19,205 nucleotides of DNA from VFJZ01 sp038321545 (GTDB taxonomy: Bacteria; Actinomycetota; Thermoleophilia; Gaiellales; F1-60-MAGs149), in contig JBBQFB010000060.1 of NCBI GenBank assembly GCA_038321545.1, positions 1 to 19,205 on the forward strand, read 5' to 3'. Shown piece after piece: positions 7,046 to 15,821 of the stretch. Below the pieces are notes generated by a model, which was not told the DNA's origin, searched no databases, and was given only the letters and a program-made list of their open reading frames with translations. Both the position numbers and the translations under genes were made by a program. Position 1 is the first letter of the stretch, and every line of letters starts with the position of its first letter.

Positions 7046-7176
7046 AGAACGCAATGTGCCGGAAGGCGCGCATCTTGACCGATCTGGCGCACGGCGTTCG
7101 GAAACGGCACGGTGCGTCCCGCTCCGGGCACACCGTTCGCGCTAGACCTCGTTCGCCGGCTCGGGCGACGGACCGA

Positions 7177-8265
7177 TCAGTTGTCGCGCAGGAAGCTGGG
7201 GACGTCCAGCATGTCGCCGGGGATCTCGAACGTGCCGGCCGGGCGCTCGAAGTCGCCGGTGCCGAGCGAGGGGTCGGTGGGCTCCGTCGACAGCTTCGCC
7301 GGCTCCGGCCCCCGCGCCCGCTTCTCGAAGCCGGTCGCGATCACCGTCACGCGGATATGGTCGCCGAGCTGCTCGTCGACGACCGCTCCGAAGATGATGT
7401 TCGCGTTCTGATCGGCGGCGCTCGCGACGATCTCGGCCGCGTCGTTGACCTCGAACAGGCCGAGATCGCCACCACCGGTGATGTTCAGCAGAATGCCGGT
7501 TGCGCCCTCGACGCTCGACTCGAGCAGCGGGCTCGAGATCGCGGCGCGGGCTGCCTCGGCGGCGCGGTTCTCGCCCGCCGCGGTGCCGATGCCCATCAGC
7601 GCCGTGCCGGACTCGCGCATGATCGTGCGCACGTCGGCGAAGTCCAGGTTGATCACGCCGGGCACGGTGATCAGGTCGGTGATGCCCTGGACGCCCTGGC
7701 GGAGCACGTCGTCGGCCATCCGGAACGCCTCGATGATCGAGGTGCGCTTCTCGACCAGCGACAGCAGCCGGTCGTTCGGAATGACCACGAGGGTGTCGAC
7801 CTTGGAGGCCAGATCCTCGATGCCGCGATCGGCCTGGTCGGTGCGGCGCCGGCCCTCGAACGCGAACGGGCGCGTGACGATGCCGACGGTGAGCGCTCCG
7901 AGCTCCTTCGCCAGCTCGGCGATCACGGGGGCCGCACCGGTGCCGGTACCGCCGCCCTCGCCCGCCGTCACGAAGACCATGTCGGCGCCCTTGAGCGCCT
8001 CCTTCAGCTCGTCGCGGCTCTCGATGGCGGCCTCGCGGCCGACGTCGGGATTCGCACCCGCGCCGAGTCCACGGGTGACCTTGGCGCCGATGTGGAGCCG
8101 AACATCGGCATCCGTCATCTGCAGCGCCTGCGCGTCCGTGTTGACCGCGATGAACTCCACGCCGCGCAGGCCGGCATCGACCATGCGGTTGACGGCGTTC
8201 GAACCGCCGCCGCCGCAGCCGACGACCTTGATCACGGCAACGTAGGAACCACCAGCGTCGCGCAT
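7177..8265 (-). CDS. ftsZ: Cell division protein FtsZ
   Basis: A 362-residue tubulin-like GTPase that forms the cytokinetic ring at midcell. The N-terminal GCGGGGSNAVNRM nucleotide loop is at 16-28, the GGGTGTGA tubulin signature at 104-111, and the T7 synergy loop NLDFADV at 206-212, which completes the active site of the next subunit. A short linker of about 40 residues leads to the conserved C-terminal peptide LDVPSFLRDN, the docking site for partners such as SepF. The start is ATG 8265 or GTG 8268 (GTGATG). AGAGGT at 8280-8275 lies nine or six bases away and serves either. It is the last dcw gene here. No sepF, pgeF or ylm-type gene follows; the convergent argG comes next. It has its own promoter as well as possible read-through from ftsQ. 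Confidence 0.97.
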   Translation of the reverse strand: MRDAGGSYVAVIKVVGCGGGGSNAVNRMVDAGLRGVEFIAVNTDAQALQMTDADVRLHIGAKVTRGLGAGANPDVGREAAIESRDELKEALKGADMVFVTAGEGGGTGTGAAPVIAELAKELGALTVGIVTRPFAFEGRRRTDQADRGIEDLASKVDTLVVIPNDRLLSLVEKRTSIIEAFRMADDVLRQGVQGITDLITVPGVINLDFADVRTIMRESGTALMGIGTAAGENRAAEAARAAISSPLLESSVEGATGILLNITGGGDLGLFEVNDAAEIVASAADQNANIIFGAVVDEQLGDHIRVTVIATGFEKRARGPEPAKLSTEPTDPSLGTGDFERPAGTFEIPGDMLDVPSFLRDN

Positions 8266-8324
8266 CACTCACGCACCTCTAACTCTCAAGCTCAACAAGA
8301 GCGTTGCCCTCCGAAAACAGCGAA

Positions 8325-8348
8325 GGCCCGATGCACAGGGCACGGGCC
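8325..8348 (-). other. Hairpin at the 5' end of the predicted ftsZ transcript
   Basis: GGCCCG and CGGGCC arms (8325-8330, 8343-8348) enclose a 12-base loop that can pair further (TGC with GCA) around a bulge. The predicted transcription start is at about 8349, so the ftsZ mRNA would begin with this stem, as 5'-stabilising hairpins do. A second small stem, GCTC-AACAA-GAGC at 8290-8302, lies between it and the ribosome binding site. No run of T follows, so it is not a typical terminator. Confidence 0.45.
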
Positions 8349-8355
8349 AGACGAC

Positions 8356-8384
8356 AGCATACCCCCGAGGGGGGAGAAGGTCAA
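8356..8384 (-). promoter_or_regulatory. Predicted ftsZ promoter
   Basis: On the minus strand TTGACC (8384-8379), exactly 17 bp, and TATGCT (8361-8356) make a strong sigma-70-type promoter in the ftsQ-ftsZ gap. The spacer itself contains an inverted repeat of five C and five G around GA (8362-8373), which is unusual and could bind a regulator. The leader would be about 80 nt. Confidence 0.6.
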
Positions 8385-8427
8385 GGACCAATTATCATGC
8401 TCAAGCAGAGGATGAGACAGTGTCATC

Positions 8428-9291
8428 TCAACCTCCAGTAGAGAGTTGCGCTGGATGGAACAGCTGGCTGATCACCAGCGCGGTGTCGACGGGCACGTCC
8501 GGGGCCAGCGCTGCTCCCAGATCGACCGCCTCGCCATCGGCCGCGGTGGCCGAATCGGGCTGCTCGCTGCGCAGTACCGGGTGGTCGGGCACCGACACGT
8601 CGAGGTACTTCAGCGTCAGCGGCTCGCCGTCCGCGCCGCGCGGGCGCTTGGCCAGCAGCGATGCAGCGACGACCAGTTTGCGGTCGAGCACCGATGCGTC
8701 GCCGAGGCGCAACTGTGTCCCGCCGGCCAGCCGCGCCGAAAGCCCCGACTGGTCGTCGGCGATCAGCGTCACCCGCAGATCGGTGTGGTCGAGCAGCGCA
8801 GCGGCGAGACGCACCTGGTCGCGCGTGGACGGCGGCAGCGCCTGGCCCGGCTGCGGGACGGCGGCCGCGGTGGCAGACAGCTGCGGCAGCTTCGAGGACG
8901 CCGGCGCGTCTCCCATCACGCGCCCGGACCGCGCGATCGTGTACCGGCTGGTGCCGGTCTCGACGACGGCGGCGGCGCGCTCGGCGACGACGCGGATCCG
9001 GAGCGTGTGCGGGAAGGCGCGGTCGACCTGGACGGAGCGCACCAGCGGCAGGCCGGCGATGGCGTCCGCCACGGCCTGCGGATCGACGGCCAGCAGGCTC
9101 TTCGATCCGATCACCGAGTCGGCACGCGCCTGGATCGCCTTCGCGCCGGCGCCCTTCACGCCGGCGACGGCGATCTCGTCCACGCCGAACATCGGCGAGG
9201 CGCGCAGCCCGAGGTAGCCGCCGGCGAGGACGAGCACGCCGGCGGCGGCGAGCAGGGCGAGACGGAGACGGGCGCGCAGGGCAGGTACCAC
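8428..9291 (-). CDS. ftsQ: Cell division protein FtsQ/DivIB
   Basis: A 287-residue bitopic membrane protein of the divisome. A short basic cytoplasmic end (RARLR) is followed by one transmembrane helix at about 11-29. A POTRA domain at about 35-103 (FxVDEIAVAGVKGAGAKAI to TLRIRVVERA-like strands, with PLVRSVQVDRAFPHTL) and the FtsQ beta domain lie outside the membrane. It scaffolds FtsW and the septal transpeptidase. GTG 9291 is the only usable start: the frame upstream is open back to the murB stop but has no ATG, GTG or TTG, and there is no good Shine-Dalgarno. The first residues upstream would be basic and FtsQ-like, so a non-standard upstream start cannot be fully excluded. The position between murB and ftsZ is typical. 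Confidence 0.93.
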   Translation of the reverse strand: MVPALRARLRLALLAAAGVLVLAGGYLGLRASPMFGVDEIAVAGVKGAGAKAIQARADSVIGSKSLLAVDPQAVADAIAGLPLVRSVQVDRAFPHTLRIRVVAERAAAVVETGTSRYTIARSGRVMGDAPASSKLPQLSATAAAVPQPGQALPPSTRDQVRLAAALLDHTDLRVTLIADDQSGLSARLAGGTQLRLGDASVLDRKLVVAASLLAKRPRGADGEPLTLKYLDVSVPDHPVLRSEQPDSATAADGEAVDLGAALAPDVPVDTALVISQLFHPAQLSTGG

Positions 9292-9342
9292 GCGTCCGGG
9301 TTCGCCGCGGACCGGTCCGATCCTGCGGCGGATCGAGCGTTT

Positions 9343-10230
9343 CTAGACGGGAATCGCGATATCGCCGAGCAGCTCGACCTCGTGCTCCAGCTCGACGTCG
9401 AACTGCGCGCGGGCGCGCCGCCGCGCCTCCGCCATCAGCGCCACGACATCCGCCGAGGTCGCGGTCCCGTCGTTCTCGATGAAGTTCGCGTGGCGCGGTG
9501 AGATGCGGGCGCCGCCGATCGCGAACCCCTTCAGGCCGCACGCCTCGAGGATCTGGCCGCTGGTGCGGTCGCCGGGCGGGTTCTTGAACACCGAGCCGAA
9601 CGTGCGCGACTTGCGCGGCTGCGCGGCCGTGCGCCGGTCCTGCATGCCGCGGATCGTGGTGCGGATCTCGGCCGGGTCGGCCGCCGTCAGCTCGAGGACC
9701 GCCCGGGCCACGACCTCGTCCGGCGCGATGTCGGAGCCGCGGTAGCGCAGGCCGAGCTCGTCCGGCCCACCGCGGCGGGTGCCGGCCGCCGATACGACGA
9801 CGGCCTCGACCAGCGGCTCGCGCATCTCGCGGCCGTACGCACCGGCGTTCATGCGTACCGCGCCGCCGACGGTACCGGGGATCGCGCAGCCGAACTCGAC
9901 GCCCGACAGGCCCGCATCGCGGGTCTTCGAGACGATCGCTGCCAGCGACGCACCGCCGCCGCAGCGCACGAACGGTGGATCGATCTCGATCGCGGCGAGC
10001 TCTCCGTCCAGCCGCAGCACCAGTCCGTCGAAGCCGGAGTCGGCCGGCAGCAGGTTCGACCCGAGGCCCACCACGCGCACCGTGACCTGCTCGGCAACGG
10101 CCCACGCCAGACATGCGTGGAGCGCCTCCGTGTCGCGCGGCCGGGCGAAGTACCGCGCCGGGCCGCCGGTGCCGATCGTGGTCAGCCTGGAGAGCGGAAA
10201 GTCCTCCTGGATGATCTCAGGTCGACTCAC
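9343..10230 (-). CDS. murB: UDP-N-acetylenolpyruvoylglucosamine reductase
   Basis: A 295-residue FAD enzyme that reduces UDP-GlcNAc-enolpyruvate to UDP-MurNAc with NADPH in the cytosol. Visible are the FAD-binding IGTGGPARYF at 19-28 and GLGSNLL at 55-61, the GTVGGAVRMNAGAYG block at 119-133, YRGSD with R164, the proton-donor serine S213 in FGSVFKNP, and the C-terminal LEHEV region with the catalytic glutamate. The length of about 300 and the lack of the E. coli insertion place it in the short type II group. The GTG start at 10230 overlaps the murC stop by four bases. 51 bases separate it from ftsQ. Confidence 0.96.
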   Translation of the reverse strand: MSRPEIIQEDFPLSRLTTIGTGGPARYFARPRDTEALHACLAWAVAEQVTVRVVGLGSNLLPADSGFDGLVLRLDGELAAIEIDPPFVRCGGGASLAAIVSKTRDAGLSGVEFGCAIPGTVGGAVRMNAGAYGREMREPLVEAVVVSAAGTRRGGPDELGLRYRGSDIAPDEVVARAVLELTAADPAEIRTTIRGMQDRRTAAQPRKSRTFGSVFKNPPGDRTSGQILEACGLKGFAIGGARISPRHANFIENDGTATSADVVALMAEARRRARAQFDVELEHEVELLGDIAIPV

Positions 10231-11546
10231 GCCACTACCGCCCGCGCCACCGCGTCGACCGGCCCCGCGCCGCAGCACAGCACCAGATCGCCGGCCCGCA
10301 CGAGGCTCCGCAGCGCCGCCGTCGCCTCGTCGTAGGTCGGCGCGAACACGACCTCGAGCCCGGGCGCGAGCGCCTGCAGACGCTCGACGATCACGGCCGC
10401 CGACGCGTCGGGGTCGGGCCGCCCGCGCGCCACGTAGGTCTCGGACAGCACCACCAGGTCGGCGCCGGCCAGCACCTCGGCGAACGCGCCCGCGAACCGC
10501 CGCGTGCGCCACGGCATGTGTGGCTGGAAGTACACGACCAGCCGCGCATCCGGCTGCTGCCCACGGGCCGCGGCGAGCGTGGCCGCCAGCTCGGCCGGGT
10601 GGTGCGCGTAGTCGTCGATCACCTGGAAGCCATCGCGCTCGCCGACCAGCTCGAAGCGCCGACCCGCGCCCTGGAACGTCGCCAGCGCGGCAAACGCGTC
10701 GTCCAGCGGCACGCCCAGCTCCTCGAGCACCAGCGCGGCGCCACACGCGTTGCCGGCGTTGTGCGCGCCCGGCACGCCCAGCTGCACGCGGTCCGGCCCG
10801 CGCGACGGGCGGAAGGCAACGCCGGCCGCCTCCTCCGTCACGTCCAACGCGCGCAGCCCCTCCCCCGCCCCGACGCCGAACCGCACCGTGCGCGGTGCCG
10901 GCAGGTCGACGCCGTCGCCGGATACCAGCAGACCCCTGTCGGGCAGCCGCGCCGTCCAGGAGCCCAGCAGCGCGACCACGTCGGCCACCGAGTCGTAGTG
11001 GTCGAGGTGGTCGAGGTCGACGTTCAGGACGACGGCGATATCGGCCGGAAGGCGCTCCACGGAGCGGTCCGACTCGTCGCCCTCGGCGACGCAGATGTCG
11101 CCGTCGCCGGCTGCGGCGTTCGTGCCGAGCTGGCGCACCTCGCCGCCGACCACGAAGCTGGGCGACCGGCCGAGCTCCGTCAGCGCCACTGCGAGCATCG
11201 CGCTGGTCGTCGTCTTGCCGTGCGCGCCGGTCACGACCACGCGCCGGGCGTGGCCGGCGAGGATGTCTGCCAGCGCCTCGGAGCGGTGCCGCACGGTCAG
11301 GCCCAGCTCGCGGGCCCGCACGAGCTCCGGCTCGTCGGCGTCGACCGCGGTCGAGACGACCAGCTCGTCCACGCCGGCGAGGTGCGCAGGGTCGTGCGGC
11401 GCGACGCACGCGATGCCGAGCGCGCGCAGCGCGTCCAGCGCCGGGCCGTCGGCCCGGTCGCAGCCCGACACGGCGACGCCGCGGCCGTGGAGCACCCGCG
11501 CGATGCCGCTCATGCCGATGCCGCCGATGCCCAGCAGGTGGATCAT
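10227..11546 (-). CDS. murC: UDP-N-acetylmuramate-L-alanine ligase
   Basis: A 439-residue Mur ligase that adds L-Ala, the first residue of the stem peptide, to UDP-MurNAc. The Rossmann-like N-terminus with GIGGIGMSGIA is at 6-16. The ATP loop GAHGKTTTS is at 107-115, where His-Gly distinguishes MurC from the GTNGKTT of MurD and MurE. AEGDESD, NVDLDHLDHY and DDYAHHPAE follow in the central and C-terminal domains. The ATG start at 11546 overlaps the murG stop (ATGA), and its own stop overlaps murB, so translation of murG, murC and murB is probably coupled. Confidence 0.97.
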   Translation of the reverse strand: MIHLLGIGGIGMSGIARVLHGRGVAVSGCDRADGPALDALRALGIACVAPHDPAHLAGVDELVVSTAVDADEPELVRARELGLTVRHRSEALADILAGHARRVVVTGAHGKTTTSAMLAVALTELGRSPSFVVGGEVRQLGTNAAAGDGDICVAEGDESDRSVERLPADIAVVLNVDLDHLDHYDSVADVVALLGSWTARLPDRGLLVSGDGVDLPAPRTVRFGVGAGEGLRALDVTEEAAGVAFRPSRGPDRVQLGVPGAHNAGNACGAALVLEELGVPLDDAFAALATFQGAGRRFELVGERDGFQVIDDYAHHPAELAATLAAARGQQPDARLVVYFQPHMPWRTRRFAGAFAEVLAGADLVVLSETYVARGRPDPDASAAVIVERLQALAPGLEVVFAPTYDEATAALRSLVRAGDLVLCCGAGPVDAVARAVVA

Positions 11547-12598
11547 CCGGCCAGCGCCAGCAGCTCGTCGGCGATGTCGGACGCCGCGTCCGGCCGCGCC
11601 AGTTCGCGCATCGCGGCTGCCATCGCGGCCCGGCGCGGCTCGTCGGCCAGCAGGGCCGCCACCTCGGCGCGCAGACGCGGTCCGTCCAGCTCGGCGTCCG
11701 GCACGACCACGGCGCCGGCGGCGAAGTGCTGCGCGTTCGGCACCTGGTGGTCGCCCGTCGCACCCGACCACGGCACGAGGATCGCGGGAATGCCCGCCGC
11801 GGCCACCTCCCACACCGAGCCGCCCGCCCGGCAGACGACGAGGTCGGCGGCGTGCAGCAGCTGCGGCATCGAGTCGCAGTACTCGAACACCCGGAGGTGG
11901 TCGTGCGGCATCGCTCCCGCGAGCTTCCCGCGGCCGGTCACCTGCAGCACGAGCGGTGCGGTCGGGTCCTCCTCGCCGTACGCGTCCGCGACGGCGCCGT
12001 TCAGCACCCCGGCCCCGAGCGAGCCGCCGAACACGGCCACCACCTGCTCGTCGCCGGCGATCGCGTAGGCCGCGCGCGCCTCGGCGCGGGTGACGGCGAA
12101 GAAGGCCGGATCGACGGGCCGGCCGACCACGCGGTAGCGGTCGCCGGTCAGCCCGTCGATCGGCACGGCCAGCAGCACGCGGCGGACGAGCGGCCCGGCG
12201 AGGCGGTTGGCGAGGCCGACGCGGCCATCGGTCTCGGTCAGCACGGTCGGGATCCGCATCGCCGCCGCGGCCGCGACCATCGGGCCGGAGACGTACCCGC
12301 CGCCGCCGAGCACGACGTCCGGCCGTACGCGCCGGAGGATGCCCGCGCAGGCCGCCGGCGCGAGCGCCGCCTGGCCGACGGAGCGCGCCAGCTTCGCCGA
12401 CACGCGGCGCTCGAACCCCGACACCTTGAACGTCTCGAGCGGGTAGCCGCGAGCCGGCACCATGCGTCCCTCGGCGCGGCCGGCGGTGCCCGCGAACACC
12501 ACGTCGCACCCGCGCTCGCGCAACACGTCGGCGACCGCCAGCGCGGGTGCGACATGCCCGGCGGTGCCGCCGGCTGCGATCAGGATCCGAACCGCCAT
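11543..12598 (-). CDS. murG: Lipid II synthase (UDP-GlcNAc transferase)
   Basis: A 351-residue GT-B glycosyltransferase (family 28) that moves GlcNAc from UDP-GlcNAc onto lipid I at the inner face of the membrane. The first glycine loop GGTAGHVAPALA is at 10-21, VLGGGGYVSGP and FGGSLGAGVLN follow, and the UDP-GlcNAc region has a GGSVWEVAAAG sequence where E. coli has GALTVSEIAAAG. ATG 12598 starts exactly at the family N-terminus (MAVRILIAAGGT); the open frame can be extended 22 codons upstream but those residues are not MurG-like. There is no clear Shine-Dalgarno. TACGCT at 12613-12608 would place a transcription start near the ATG, so a leaderless message is possible. A 582-bp gap separates it from ftsW. 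Confidence 0.96.
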   Translation of the reverse strand: MAVRILIAAGGTAGHVAPALAVADVLRERGCDVVFAGTAGRAEGRMVPARGYPLETFKVSGFERRVSAKLARSVGQAALAPAACAGILRRVRPDVVLGGGGYVSGPMVAAAAAMRIPTVLTETDGRVGLANRLAGPLVRRVLLAVPIDGLTGDRYRVVGRPVDPAFFAVTRAEARAAYAIAGDEQVVAVFGGSLGAGVLNGAVADAYGEEDPTAPLVLQVTGRGKLAGAMPHDHLRVFEYCDSMPQLLHAADLVVCRAGGSVWEVAAAGIPAILVPWSGATGDHQVPNAQHFAAGAVVVPDAELDGPRLRAEVAALLADEPRRAAMAAAMRELARPDAASDIADELLALAG

Positions 12599-12624
12599 TC
12601 CAGAGCGAGCGTACCGAAGCCCCC

Positions 12625-12654
12625 TTGCGGAACGGCCGGTGGGCCTGCTAGTTT
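12625..12654 (+). promoter_or_regulatory. Possible promoter of the small-ORF unit
   Basis: TTGCGG at 12625-12630, an 18-bp spacer and TAGTTT at 12649-12654, followed by a short A-rich stretch unusual for this DNA. Transcription would begin near 12661, about 24 bases before the first small ORF. The hexamers resemble those proposed for the PilZ gene. Confidence 0.4.
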
Positions 12655-12684
12655 GAAAAAGCACTCCTCAGGGAGGGCCGATCT

Positions 12685-12783
12685 ATGGCGAATACCGGAT
12701 ACGACATCACCCGCACGAAGACGCCCGCATTTGCGGCGCGTCGTTCCGTGCGCGGGCTCGTGTCCTACTGCGTCCCGGCGTAA
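12685..12783 (+). CDS. Small ORF, 32 residues, unknown
   Basis: ATG to TAA, preceded by GGGAGGG at 12671-12677 with a seven-base spacer, one of the best ribosome binding sites in the window. A small stem (CTCC 12664-12667 with GGAG 12672-12675) overlaps that site and could modulate it. The peptide is basic (five Arg/Lys, one Asp), has no membrane segment, and ends with a Cys four residues from the C-terminus. About 80 % of codons end in G or C, like real genes here. I recognise no family. It could be a small protein, a leader peptide, or a chance frame. Confidence 0.4.
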   Translation: MANTGYDITRTKTPAFAARRSVRGLVSYCVPA

Positions 12784-12921
12784 CACCGCCGCTCACGCAG
12801 TTCGTCCGGCCCGGATCCGCGCAGGCGGAGATGAGGGGCGCTCTTCCGTCCTCGCGTTTTCGCCGCGTGACCTGAAGCGCGCCCGTCCGTCCATCCCTGC
12901 GAGCACAGAGGAGCTCCTACC

Positions 12922-13095
12922 GTGTTGACTACGATTCAGAACGAAGCAGCCATGATCGTCCACCGCGAGCGCATCGCATCCGCGATCGATCGCCAGAGGA
13001 CGAGCTGCCTGCGCGGCCGTGGTGTCCGGATCGTCATCGGACGCCGCCCGCGCGAGGGCGAGCACATAGTGATCGCCATAGCCCGACCCTCATAG
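12922..13095 (+). CDS. Small ORF, 57 residues, unknown
   Basis: The GTG start at 12922 has AGGAG at 12909-12913 with an eight-base spacer. The 57-residue product has 11 arginines and no lysine (net charge about +6). An N-terminal half of likely helix (MLTTIQNEAA to IDRQR) is followed by a glycine-arginine turn and two beta-like hydrophobic strands (VRIVIG and HIVIAIA). An inner ATG at 12952 would give a shorter form. The first codons are AT-richer than the rest. The stop is 19 bases before a long inverted repeat that could end the transcript. No family is recognised; a small nucleic-acid-binding or regulatory protein is only a guess from charge. It points against the surrounding dcw genes. 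Confidence 0.45.
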   Translation: MLTTIQNEAAMIVHRERIASAIDRQRTSCLRGRGVRIVIGRRPREGEHIVIAIARPS

Positions 13096-13114
13096 CGCCA
13101 CCCACGCACGACCT

Positions 13115-13171
13115 CGAGCCCGTCCGCCACACGCTCCGGCACCCCACAGGAAGGAGCGGCGGACGGGCTCG
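13115..13171. terminator. Long inverted repeat, probable two-way terminator
   Basis: CGAGCCCGTCCGCC at 13115-13128 and GGCGGACGGGCTCG at 13158-13171 are perfect 14-base arms. The 29-base loop can form an inner stem (GCTCC with GGAGC). It lies between the convergent ends of the 57-codon ORF and ftsW. No T run follows on either side, so if it terminates, it does so in the GC-rich, U-poor manner known from actinobacteria. Confidence 0.6.
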
Positions 13172-13180
13172 GGTGTGACG

Positions 13181-14479
13181 TCAGCGGCCGGCGGTGGCGC
13201 GCTTTCGGCGCGGCTGCTCGACCGCCTCGGTGGCGGCCTCGGCCCGGCGATCGCCGCGCGCCGTGCGGCGTTTGACCTTCTCGGCCGCGAGCTCCTCCGC
13301 GGTGCGGCCCTCGCGACAGACGGCCAGCACCACGCCCACCATCAGCAGCGTCGACACCTTCGACGACGACCCGTACGAGACCAGCGGCAGCGGGATGCCG
13401 GTCAGCGGCAGGATGCCCGTGACGGCGCCCACGTTGATCGCCGCCTGACCCGCGATCAGCGCGGTCGTACCGACGGCGACCAGCTGCGAGAAGCGGTCGC
13501 GGGCGCGCAGGGCGATCGTGAAACCGGCCCACGCGAACGCCGCGAACCCGACCAGGATCACGAGCGACCCGGCCAGGCCGAGCTCTTCGCCGATGATCGC
13601 GAAGATCATGTCGGTGTGCGCCTCGGGCACGTAGTAGACCTTCTGGATCGACTCGCCGAGGCCGACGCCGCCGGCGCCGCCGGACGCGAAGCCGATGATG
13701 CCCTGCAGCACCTGGTAGGAGCCGTCACTTGCGTGTGACTCCGGATCGAGGAACGCCAGCAATCGGCCGCGGCGGTACGGCTCGAGCCAGATCGCGATCC
13801 CGCCGAGGAACAGCGCGATGCCGAAGATGCGCGCGAACAGGCGGCCGGGCACGCCGGCCACGATCAGCATCGCGCCGACCATGAGCGCGATCGCGAGCGC
13901 CGAACCGAGGTCGGGTTCGGCGAGCACGAGCGCGCAGACCACACCGGTCAGCAGCCCGATCGGCTTCATCAGCTCGCCGAAGCTCTGCGGCGCCACCTTC
14001 TTCGCGGCCAGCAGGGCCGCGGCGGTGCCGAGCAACGCCACCTTCGCGAACTCCGACGGCTGCACCGTGATCGGTCCGACGGCGATCCAGCGGCGAGCGC
14101 CGTTGATGGTCGCGCCGACGCCGGGCAGCATCACCGCGACGAGCAGCAGCAGGGCCACGACCAGCCCGAGCGGCGCAAACGTCCTGAACACCGATACCGG
14201 CATCCGCATCACGAGCAGCATCAGCAGCACGCCCGCGACGGTGAAGACGACGCCGTTCTTGACGAAGTAGAGCGGGTCGTTGCCGTACCGCGCCGTGGTC
14301 ATCGCAACGGGGCTCGAGGCCGAGTAGACCATCACCTGGCCGATCGCCGTCAGCCCGAGCGTGATCAGCAGCAGCAGCTGTCCCTCGCCGGGCAGGTCGC
14401 GGCGGCGCGGCGTCCGCGTCGCTTCCGTGGGCGCGGCCGCGCCGTCGCTGGTTTGTTCGGCCACGTATCGAGATTCCAC
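13181..14479 (-). CDS. ftsW: Septal peptidoglycan polymerase FtsW (SEDS family)
   Basis: A 432-residue polytopic membrane protein that polymerises lipid II at the septum with a class B PBP. After about 30 charged cytoplasmic residues come about ten transmembrane helices. Family signatures are QPSEFAK, EPDLGSA (with the SEDS catalytic Asp), GFASGGAGGVGLGESIQK, PEAHTDMIFAIIGEELG and the PLVSYGSSS end. The roughly 40-residue C-terminal tail is strongly basic. Position in a dcw cluster next to murD favours FtsW over RodA. GTG 14479 is chosen because it begins 40 bases after the murD stop; GGAGGGG lies about 14 bases upstream, further than ideal. GTG 14464 is an alternative. A terminator-like repeat follows, so it may end the first dcw transcript. 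Confidence 0.93.
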   Translation of the reverse strand: MESRYVAEQTSDGAAAPTEATRTPRRRDLPGEGQLLLLITLGLTAIGQVMVYSASSPVAMTTARYGNDPLYFVKNGVVFTVAGVLLMLLVMRMPVSVFRTFAPLGLVVALLLLVAVMLPGVGATINGARRWIAVGPITVQPSEFAKVALLGTAAALLAAKKVAPQSFGELMKPIGLLTGVVCALVLAEPDLGSALAIALMVGAMLIVAGVPGRLFARIFGIALFLGGIAIWLEPYRRGRLLAFLDPESHASDGSYQVLQGIIGFASGGAGGVGLGESIQKVYYVPEAHTDMIFAIIGEELGLAGSLVILVGFAAFAWAGFTIALRARDRFSQLVAVGTTALIAGQAAINVGAVTGILPLTGIPLPLVSYGSSSKVSTLLMVGVVLAVCREGRTAEELAAEKVKRRTARGDRRAEAATEAVEQPRRKRATAGR

Positions 14480-14519
14480 GAGAATGCCCGGACCCCTCCC
14501 GCGTCCGGCGCCGGCGGCG

Positions 14520-15817
<1,298 letters not shown>

Positions 15818-15821
<4 letters not shown>

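Larger units (their letters stand above)
12599..13180. other. 582-bp interruption of the dcw cluster
   Basis: This stretch between murG and ftsW holds no dcw gene. It contains a possible plus-strand promoter, two small plus-strand reading frames with strong ribosome binding sites, 138 bases of unassigned sequence between them (12784-12921), and a long perfect inverted repeat before ftsW. Open frames on the minus strand here (for example 12793-13065) have no ribosome binding site and look like shadows. Confidence 0.6.

Noticed and set aside
5467..7131. Minus-strand open frame extending argR upstream by over 500 codons
   Set aside because: It lies opposite argG and has no recognisable domain; the ArgR family N-terminus begins exactly at 5466.
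8403..8427. GATGA...TCATC and GACA-G-TGTC small inverted repeats just after ftsQ as a terminator
   Set aside because: Arms are only four to five bases with no T run; they are too weak to call.
9779..12928. A very long plus-strand open frame (over 1000 codons) across murB, murC and murG
   Set aside because: It is a low-complexity Arg/Pro/Ala-rich frame opposite three fully conserved genes; such shadows are expected in GC-rich DNA.
12793..13065. A 90-codon minus-strand frame in the ftsW-murG gap
   Set aside because: No ribosome binding site, charged low-complexity product, and the plus strand has two frames with strong sites instead.
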